This document shows, piece by piece, positions 55,401 to 64,000 of a stretch of DNA of 64,000 bases. The DNA comes from Hysterangium stoloniferum. Taxonomy: Eukaryota; Basidiomycota; Agaricomycetes; Hysterangiales; Hysterangiaceae. The stretch is taken from contig WHVD01000129.1 of NCBI GenBank assembly GCA_015178975.1, positions 124,001 through 188,000 of the forward strand, written 5' to 3'. The position numbers and the translations under genes were made by a program. The notes under the pieces are model-generated. The model did no database searches, had not been told where the DNA came from, and was given only the letters and a program-made list of their open reading frames with translations. Positions within the stretch are counted from its first letter, which is position 1; every line of letters starts with the position of its first letter.

Positions 55401-58400
55401 TCCACGGCGTCGTTCCCGCCTGCCTCGCCGCCTGTCGGTGGCTCGTTCTCCACCACCACCGCCCCATTGAGTATCTCAAAACATTCTTCTCCGTCCACGC
55501 CTCGCCACCCTATCACCCCTCCTGCCATCCCCTTCACAGGGATTCCTCGACCTGGTCTCCCTCCAGTGCACATGCAATACGCCTCCCAGCCCACGCCGAA
55601 GCAAAATCAGAGCCAGCCACCGCCTCAAGAATCCCTTTTCTCCACGCTGCGGATGGGCCAGCAACGCGCCACCACGATCCACGGCCATACGCAGTCGGAT
55701 CTTCTCAGCGCCGCAGGCCCGGTCCCAATTTCGTTCTTGTTACCCGGAATACAGCCGTCACCTGCTCCCCAGCCGATGCCGCGACCCCAGTTCGCGCCGT
55801 ATGGGCAGCCGGATCCGAGGGCCTTGTCGCCGCCACAAGAGACGGGATCCAATGGGAATTCTTCTGGCCCGGCCGCGGCAGTGCCTCAGCGGCGCACAAC
55901 CATACCAGCCCCACCCCCGGGATCGACAGGCATACCCATCAACGGCTTCCCCCCTACGAAAGCAGGGAGCCGACCGCCCCCTATAGCTGTACGCGCGACT
56001 TCCGTGCAGGTCATCCCTTCAGGTCCCGGGGTAGGCGCCGTGGCACCGCCAGCATCGACACCGACATCGCCGGCATCGCCATTGCCTCGCGCAAACTTCT
56101 TCCCGAAAGTACGCCAGGAGAGACCTCGTTCACGGTCGTTCTCTGACTTTAGCTCTTCTGAAATTACGGACAAGGTGTCGAAGAGCCTGGGAAAGCCTAG
56201 GAGGTGAGTTTGTCGATCTTTTGTTTATACATACGTGTGAATGTGTCGTTCTAATAATATGGCTCATCAGTCAGGAGGAGGGGAATCAACCTTTCGGCCC
56301 GAACTCATCTGGACCGAGTTCACCTTCATCAAGGCTGTTAACTCCATCACAGGCTGCCAATCTATCTCTTGGTTCTCCTGGTCGTGGTCCTGGCGGCCGA
56401 CCGTCACCTGGTCCTTCTCCCTTGTCGTTGCCGCCTACTATAAACAGCAACGTTGTACAATCCGCTCCCAACTCCCCCCTTCCCTCGCAGACCGCAGTAC
56501 CTTCTAGTCCTATCGCCCGTACTACCCCAGCCGTGGTGGCTAGGTCATCGGACAACCTTAACATGCAGCAGCCCAGGAGAGGTACTCTACATCGAACGCC
56601 CTCACCACTCGCTTTTCGATCTACTGCACAAGCACCGAGTAATTCCCCGATATCGCCTTCGGCAGTCACGTTCCCGCCACAGGGCGGGAATTCGGGGCAT
56701 TCTGCAAACCTGGGCCAAGTTGCTGCTGAGGAGGAGCGACAGTCTCTCAAGCCGCCGTCGCCACTCAAGCCATCAGCTAAGCGACAATCGAACGAGAGCG
56801 AACGGACGCATAGTTCGTTCACACGATCTGACATGACGTCCCCTCCCCCCTTCCCACACAGTTCACCTTCTTCGTCGCCTATGAATCGTAGTGGCTCGCT
56901 GCGGTCTAAAATCTCCATTTCTGCGCTTAGGCCTAAAGCGCATGCACGCAGTCACCGTGAAGGAGGCTCAGACGCACCGCAGAGTCCGGCGATGGGAGAC
57001 GAGGAGACAGTGCAAATCAAGGATATGGAGTTTGAGCTCGTCAGACCTGCGATGCCACAGCTGTCACCCGAGTTGAGCCACGGGGATGATAGTTCTGATT
57101 CGCGAGACGCCGCCCAGACCAAGTCTGAGCTGCGCATGGACACCGCCAGTTCACCTGACACACGTACCGGACGACAGCTTCTATCGCCTGTGAATGATCA
57201 CCGCATCCCTTCGGCGACGATGTCCTCGGTGTCGCTAGATTCGGTGTCTAAGAAAAGCAAAAGCGTCGATCCTAGCCTTTCGGTGCAAGCCCATCGGGAC
57301 AGGGAGCTGAAGTGGATATCAACAATAAATTCAACTGATTCTGCGCAGGCGCGTAAGAGCAAGAAAATAAAGAAGCTACTGGTGGAGGGTGTACCTTCTA
57401 GCGTGCGATATCTTGTCTGGGCACATATTTCTGACAGCGCCTCGAAGAAAATGGCTAATGTTTATACACAATTGTCTCAACGCCGTCCTGTGATGGCAGA
57501 GGACATTGAGCGAGATGTACAACAGTAGGTTGTTCACCTCTATCGCTATTTGTTGAGACTCATGTACTTCTAGATCATTCCCTGACAATGTTCAGCTCCG
57601 TGATCCGAAAGGGCCGCTCGTTTCAGTATTGTATGCATACATTGCAATGATTCCCGATCTACGATACCACCGAGGTATTAAATGCGCCAACTATATGTCA
57701 CAGTGTCTAATCCTTCTGCAGGGCTTGCTATTATTGCGGGACATTTACTTCTGCAATCCCCGGAGGAGGACGCATTCTGGACGTTCCTTGCCATGATGGA
57801 TAGTTATCTTCGACCCTATTTCATGCCAACATCAGCTCAGATGAGCGTGGATACAAATCTGTTTATCAAGGCCGTGGAAACTTCAGATTCCCAACTTGCG
57901 ACACGTTTATTCGTGGAACTTAGGATTCGACCTGCGGAGCTCTGTGGAACCTGGTAAGGCCGACAGGGCTTGGAACCTTTGAAGAACCATGTAACTAACC
58001 TTATCATCTAGGTTTTCTTCCGTCTTTGCAGGCACATTGCCGCTTCCCCATTTGCATCGAGTGTGGGACCTATTCATATATGAAGGTTTGCTTAATTTTA
58101 TGATCTCCATGGCATAAACTAACTGCCAACGTCAGGCGTACCGTTCTTGTTTCGCGTTGGCCTTACGATTCTCTCCCTGTGTCGACACTATTTCCTCGAG
58201 GGTCCTATGAAACCCGATACCCTTCCGGCTGCATACCTATTATATCCACCACCTGAGGCCTTTCCTGCGGATGCAGAAGCGTTCATAGCCCAGACGCTTG
58301 CGGTTAAGCTCAAAGACGATGATATTCGCAAGTCACGAGTCAAGATGGAGGCTGCAGTCAAACAGCAGCAGCAAAGGGCTCCTAGAATATCAACATCCCA

Positions 58401-58449
58401 AGTGCCGAGTCACCCACACCTGCAGGGCGGTAAAATAAGAGTCTCATGA
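52464..58449 (+). CDS. SH3 and TBC domain protein, 1,857 aa, probable pseudo-GAP
   Basis: Eight exons in clean phase: 52464-52580, 52645-52695, 52773-56203, 56271-57524, 57574-57674, 57722-57953, 58012-58085 and 58136-58449. Residues 1 to about 85 form an SH3-like domain (ARWTRFAAKGGIGRCSAV, DDLMFLKDDEI, LGYCEGVVGRFHGSAV). Then come about 1,450 residues of Ser/Pro-rich disordered sequence, and a C-terminal TBC domain from about 1,563 (LVEGVPSSVRYLVWAHI, LVSVLYAYIAMIPDLRY, GHLLLQSPEEDAFWTF, WFSSVFAGTLPLPHLHRVWD). TBC proteins accelerate Rab GTP hydrolysis. Here the arginine-finger motif reads IERDVQQ and the glutamine-finger motif reads YHRG, so both catalytic residues are replaced. Intron 1 (52581-52644) is GC-AG. 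An in-frame Met at 52413 could extend the protein by 17 residues. Confidence 0.92.
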
Positions 58450-58743
58450 AAAATTGGTATCCCCTTTACATATTTACTAAGCTTTCCTTGTTTTGTTTTC
58501 TCATGAGCTATATCCAATCATCGCACTTGTTCTATGCATCTAATACCTTTCTATGTTTCTTGTGTTCGCATTTGGAGGCTGCGCTATGAACAACACTCCA
58601 TTCCACTCTCGCTTCGTTGTTTCACTCGGCGCTACAACATGTATCTTAGGCTCTTTTCAAAGCATCAGCTCATGCCGTTCTATAATGAAAGAACATTCAA
58701 AATTCATTTCGATTTGACTGGTTGGTTTTTATGTGTTACAGCT
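58450..58743. terminator. Shared 3' region of two convergent genes
   Basis: 294 bp separate the stop codons of the TBC gene (plus) and the GH31 gene (minus). Both polyadenylation regions must lie here, so their 3' UTRs may overlap. AATGAAAG at 58686 and TTGTTTTCTC near 58495 are plausible processing signals. Confidence 0.4.
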
Positions 58744-61700
58744 CTAGGTCCACGATAGCGTATTGTGTCGGTTTAGGTTTGCATTGATACTGCTGACGAC
58801 CAGTTTATCTTGAGCGGAGAGGTATTGCCAGCCCTGGACTGTCTTTCCATTGAGTTCAACGCGCGAGGGCTTGTGTTGGATCCCGAGTACAGTTATTTTG
58901 GATAACTCCGGCTGGATTTTGAATGATCCTTGGCCAGAAAACACAACATTGCCAGGTGCAGCACGTATCGTTAAAGTCGTACTAGGCCCTGGAGGAAAAC
59001 TGATACCGTCGTCAATATACGCCGTACCGAAGGCTGATCCACTGCTCGACAACGATACGAGGAGTGCGTATGGGCCACTCCGTGTTTCCTCGATTGTATA
59101 TCCCGGCTTATCGTGCAGGAGCAATGCTGAACCGTCTCGAATATGCACGTTGATATGACCCAGGGGTGCTGCTAAAGTGGTATTCATTCCAGAGTTTGCT
59201 TTCACCACGTCATGCGTCCACCAGTCGCGCCAGATTGTTTTACCTCGTCCAGGGAAGATGCCTGATAAAATGAAATGGGGGGTAGGTCCAGAACGATGGA
59301 TATATATAGAATGACTGACCTTCGACCGTGGAAACGTTAGGTGTCAGAACCGGTGTGACGAGAATGTCACACCCAATCATAAATTGTCGGTCTATACCAA
59401 ACAGCTCAGGTTCATTTGGGAACTCCCAGAATAACGCGCGAACGGGAGGCGTGCCCAGCGTAGACGCATTCGCGAAAAGAGTGTACTGCAATCATACAAT
59501 GTTAATACATAGTGAAACGGACCGTATGCCTAACAAACCCAGTAGGGAAGCAACGCGTAACGCGCTGCAATTGCAGTCCGAGAAGCATTGGCCACACTAT
59601 CCCATACATAGGGTTCCTGGCCGATCGCCCCTTTGACGTTGTGGTTTCTATAAAACGGATGGAATGCGGATAACTACCAAGATGTAAATGCTTCCGGCGA
59701 ACAATCGGAAGAATACATGTTTTAAACACACCTGCATCCACCTGTTGAGTAGTTCTTCATCGGTGTTACCCCCAAATCCTCCAGTATCGGCGCCGACCAT
59801 CGGGATCTGGAAAATTTGGAACTGCAGAACTCCTTGAATAGAGTAATACATGTACGCCCATTTACTGGTATTATCACCAAGCTATTCAACGGCCGACGTC
59901 CATTAATAAAAGATGTACGGGGGAATATAAACAATGTGTAAATTACCCAATGTCCAGTCCATCTACCAGAAGACGGGAACGTGGAACGGCTGATCAAGAA
60001 TGGTCGTTTCCCAGGATGAAGTGCGGCAAGAGCATTATGTGTAGCCTAGCGGAAGCGACTCGAAAAATAAGTGCAATGTCAAACCAATTAACAGATATAT
60101 ATACCTTCTCCTCCATTAATCCCCACATATTATGGACATCTAATTCAATATATCCCGGCTGGTGCGTTGCATTCGTGGCGAGTGTATGAATGGAAAGAGG
60201 ACCGAAGCCATTGTGTATAGCATATGGCGGTGCGTTGATATTAGCATTCTTGAGCTTGGCCGCTCCAAGGCCGCGTTTGGAGGGACTTGAGTTTGAGTTC
60301 GTGGCACCAAAGGTTAGAGTGCCGTTCACGGTTATGTTGCCGCTTGGTCCTGAAACGGTAGGGTCGTATCTGGAATGGAGATGTTGATCAAATAAATATC
60401 GCGAAATTCTGTCATTGGCATATTTACCCTTCGGGATAATCAGTAATAAGGTTTCCTGGAGCACCAGGAAGAAGGAACGGCACAGAGGTGTTACTGAGAT
60501 CGGCCCCAGTTCCACTATGAATGAACAGTCTATAACTAACTTTCATAAAAAGCGTCGGGGAAAGATTACCATGAGCCATCACAGAATGAGCTGGCTTCCT
60601 GAAATTATGAAAGCTTGATTAATATCCAGGGATTAACCGGTCGCAAAAACGGATACAGTACATTCATATCCAGCCATATCCCTGAGAAATTGACCCCGCT
60701 CTGACTCCAGTTTGTGAATGCCTGCGTCCAATACTCCTGCGTATTATTCGCGAACCAATCTGGGAAGACCTATCCAGAAAATGACTTGGCACAACGATGC
60801 ATTGGGAAAGGGAAAAATGACTACGCACGGTATAACCTGGCCAGACTTGTCCAACATATTCCGAGCCGTCTGGATTCTTGATAAATACGTCCCTGAGTGA
60901 ATAGAAAGGGTCCGTTTAGAGCATGAGAACGAGGTATTATCTGGAAGAAAGCGAAATAAAATAAAATACGTACAGCTCGACACCCCGCGTATATGGGTCA
61001 TACTAATTATATGTTAGAAAATAGAAAAGACGTTAGGACTCTAGACATACAATATCTGTAGCATTGACTTGTTTTGCAACGGCTGCATCGACGATAGGGA
61101 TATCTACATTGTGTCCTCAGAATTTCAAAATATAAGAATAGGTATAGGTAATGGTCTTACAGTGTTGATGGTTTGCGGTCTGGAAATGTTTAAGTTAGTG
61201 TTCGTCAGAATGGTACGCTGTTTCGGGACGTACCAGTTCGTCTATAAGTGCCTTGACCTCGTCTATCGGGAAGCTAACCGGATCTGTGGTAAAGTCGCGC
61301 ACGGCGTGGTATAAGTCGATATCATTCCACATCACTTCACGATAATGTGAGAGATCCGATTAAAAGAATTAGACGACAAAGCAACCTTCGAGCGGAATAT
61401 TAGCGGCTCGCATCCTTTGCACTTGTTCGCGCGTTGTGCTTATATTAGGATATCCCCATCTAATGTTTTCCAACGCAAAAATCAGCAATCGGCACTCACT
61501 CCCAGTCGTCTCTCGTCATCGCCCAAGTCATACGCACCGACACAAATGGAACCCGAATGCCCACGCTGGAATCCAAGTCGGTGTTCCCACGACTTCTCCG
61601 TACTGTTCGATAACGGCTTGGGGATTCGGTCCCGAGAAGAAATAAAAGTCAAGGGTGCCACCGAGAAGACGATATTCGATCAGCGACACGTTTGAGGAGG

Positions 61701-62871
61701 GAGGCGTTTGAAGAAGGATATCAGATCCTTGGGAACTGACAGAGGGGTCAGTTGATTAGTAAAGAACGGGGGTACAGAAAAACGGAGAGTAACATGCCTT
61801 AGCAGGAAGACCCCGTGCGAGGCGGACGTTTGTGTCGTTTCGTCGAATCGGTGCTCAAGGTATATTGGGTGTGACCCGTAGCTACGAGAATAGAGGCGTA
61901 GCGCATCAGTATACAATCGAAATTACCGTATAGGACGCAGCGTACACATTTCCGTCCGGAGGGTCATTTATGTCCCTTGCCCAAAGTGTTTGAACGGTTC
62001 CGACGCCTCCATCAGTGCCAACGTCGCGACGGAATCCACTGCTAGCAACAACTTCACCCAGTCCGTACACATTCGCGCCTTTGGGGAGCGCAGAGGTCAA
62101 CTATTCACAGGAAAGGTGGGAGGATAAGCCCTCCCTGCAAAGACAAGGAATTCTGACAGGTTCAGTAAATGTCATACCTGCAAATACTGATCCTCAAAAA
62201 CCAAAGCGAAGCTATTCAGCCCCGTTGAGTTGTCCTGGGCGGGATTTGGCGCAGGAACAGGTGCCTTCGGCAAACTAGTGATTCGAGTGTCAAAGAGTGG
62301 CGTGTCATGCGGCGCGGATCGGCGGGTGATCCAGAATGCAAAGGGGTGTGCATCGTAGTTGAACACGAGGTCTGAAGTGCGTGTATGAGAAGAGGTTGGA
62401 GGGCTCGGACGGGGAATGACCGAAGTTGGGATCGTGAATTGCGTTTTGTCCGCGTCGAATATGTTAACATGTAATCTACATATGAACGTTAGTGCATACA
62501 GTATTTTTGACTTGTTAATATTATTAATCGCACCGGCTTTGAGTTTCGTAAGTTACTTGAATGGTGAGATTATTGATGTCGAGTCCAAATGCATTGCATG
62601 CCTTGCCAGACAGTGACAAACGGGCAGTTAGACCGTGCTCATTGTTTTGCAATCCAGATAGAGCATATCCTGACATACCCTGATTAGAATACTAAACAAT
62701 TCACCTCTGTTATTGGTCACGCTTACCCGGACAGGACGACGTATCACCAGACAATGTTCTGTTCGGGTCGACCACGGTTATTTGACGTTGAAGATTCGAT
62801 GTAAAGCGACTATAGACAAAGCCAACATGGCTTGCCAGGTAGAACAAAAGAACGGAGGCAGCTCCTACCAT
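58744..62871 (-). CDS. Secreted GH31 alpha-glucosidase, 970 aa, 21 exons
   Basis: I can join 21 exons in phase: 62727-62871, 62534-62669, 62178-62475, 61946-62100, 61798-61881, 61538-61735, 61386-61459, 61234-61334, 61161-61179, 61051-61103, 60974-61002, 60829-60892, 60662-60769, 60570-60598, 60428-60514, 60105-60369, 59947-60045, 59732-59881, 59539-59673, 59320-59485 and 58744-59261. A signal peptide (MVGAASVLLFYLASHVGFVYS) leads to the GH31 N-domain. The barrel follows with FGFHLCRWGY, VMWNDIDLY, the nucleophile Asp486 in GIWLDMNEASSF, the acid/base Asp651 in HWLGDN, and PMVGADTGGF. Further on are FHPFYRNHN and ALLPYWYTLF, then a C-terminal beta domain. The enzyme would hydrolyse terminal alpha-1,4-glucose from maltose and starch oligomers outside the cell. 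Many N-glycosylation sites. Exon 9 is only 19 nt and intron 5 (61736-61797) is GC-AG. Confidence 0.94.
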
Positions 62872-64000
62872 AGCTGAGGAGCAACCTTCTCAGAAGGATT
62901 CTCCAACCAAAGCGAGACTTTATAGTACGAATATATGAATCTATGTAACCAGAGTGTTCCTGTGACCGCCTGTGGAAATGAACTTCTTCGGGGGAGGTGA
63001 CACCTGGGCAGTCGAGTGGTGTGTGGGCGGGCCGTGACGACAGGCGATCTGGACGTAAGTGGGAAATGTCTTGAGTCAACATGTCCGATATTTATGCATT
63101 CTATTAGTATCGATGTGGTCTGCAATGCTGTACTTCCAAATTAAAAGGCAATTTGTTGGATGCGATAGGAGCATCGGCCAGTGGAATAGTCATGGTCAGT
63201 CAAGGAATTCGCAAAGACTCGGGGTTATTCATATCCTTCTGACTTCAGGTAATTCGATCTTGCCAGGTACAATCGCCAGACCAATACTCTCCTTTTAACT
63301 ACGAGCTAACTTGATAAGTTATATAGCAAACGTCTAGGGAATATATACAGCGAATAAGTGTTGTCTCGATAAGGCTGAAGCTTGCTGGGGGATGATTACC
63401 GTCGGTTAGAAGGATGCATGTCCCCGTGAACGGTATGTAGTAATTATTTTTAGATCTTGAGTAAGAGAGTCAAATTGGGGTCGTTTTGATTAACACGTGA
63501 TCTCCGTGCGATTTCGAGCTCAGATAACCTTTGCCTTTTTGGAAAACAAAATAAATTGATGCAAATGAAATAAAAATAGATCAGTATCATGCATTTATGT
63601 CAATTGGTCCTCTATGGAGAGAGCATAGACTATGGAATAACAAATGAAATATTCTAGTGTCACATGTCAACAAATGTCATGAGTGGTGTGCGGGCCGGGC
63701 CTAGGCCAAAAGCCCAGGGTGGGGCTTGGGGTTCCAGCAGCCTCCATCAAGGATCCTGTGAGATTTTGGATCCGGGGCTTTTTCCGGGGTGTGAAATATA
63801 ACATATAAATATGTGCCTAACCAAATAATTTACCCAATTCACCTCCCAGTAGTATGAACATATATGGGTGTGAAGGCGATCAAAATATGGTGAGTCTGGC
63901 GAATTGGGACGATCAACTGCTGAATCAAAGACTTGAGGCGGGCATGTCATTGCTTGGTTCAGTGCAAGTGAATATGATTTTCCGTAAACGGTGTTGTGTT
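62872..64000. other. Upstream region of the glucosidase gene
   Basis: About 1.1 kb with no gene supported. It should hold the promoter. A GC-rich dyad-like stretch (GGGCCGGGCCTAGGCC) lies at about 63690-63706 in otherwise AT-rich DNA and may belong to a repeat. The right 250 bp contain no recognisable element. Confidence 0.4.

Noticed and set aside
53855-56173. Several antisense ORFs within the TBC gene
   Set aside because: Shadows of the Ser/Pro-rich coding exon.
1-64000. CRISPR arrays, operons, prokaryotic islands or a biosynthetic gene cluster
   Set aside because: Intron-rich eukaryotic genes throughout; the tandem arrays seen are protein or LTR repeats, and no core biosynthetic enzyme is present.

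Overview
The window looks like a piece of a basidiomycete (probably Agaricomycete) genome. Host genes are cut by many short introns of about 40-65 nt with GT-AG borders and two GC-AG cases. The protein set is typical of mushroom-forming fungi: an SH3+TBC protein, a DUF6534-type membrane protein, a secreted GH31 glucosidase, a CaMK kinase and a NAT9-like acetyltransferase. The repeats (Ty1/Copia, chromodomain Gypsy, Tc1/mariner, pogo, a Tad-like LINE) fit the same group.

Positions 1-32,134 are a graveyard of nested transposable elements. A broken Copia element (1 to about 3,260) is split by two solo LTRs. Next come a solo LTR, a 1.46-kb Tc1/mariner element and another Copia scrap. A whole-looking, evidently young Copia element (7,245-12,410) has identical-looking 349-bp LTRs and the direct repeat GTTGG. 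Two host genes sit between TE blocks: a DUF6534-like gene (12,631-14,744) and a NAT9-like GNAT gene (15,787-16,725). Positions 17,079-32,134 are a matryoshka. They hold a pogo relic, decayed LTR-C pieces, a Tc1 element with terminal inverted repeats of about 230 bp that itself carries a solo LTR and a 0.68-kb MITE, and a Gypsy element split by two solo LTRs. The block ends with an LTR-C split by an LTR-B. Solo LTRs were called from TG..CA ends, and seven of them from matching or near-matching 5-bp target duplications.

Positions 32,135-46,000 are mixed. They contain a small ORF, a 77-aa one-helix membrane protein, and a 1,134-aa membrane protein with an exon-pair duplication followed by three kinds of in-frame tandem repeat (35,349-39,001). 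A LINE 3' end, a possible Copia LTR with primer-binding site, and a repeated block rich in splice-like sites follow. A pogo-like MITE with a hairpin of about 264 bp per arm and a CpG-rich LTR-B copy close this part.

Positions 47,411-62,871 are gene-rich euchromatin: a CaMK-type kinase (minus), a 1,857-aa SH3/TBC protein (plus), and a 970-aa secreted GH31 alpha-glucosidase of 21 exons (minus, convergent with the TBC gene). All exon models were built by hand from the sequence, are phase-consistent where stated, and no database search was run. These genes act in separate pathways (signalling, vesicle traffic, extracellular sugar hydrolysis); no gene cluster is evident.
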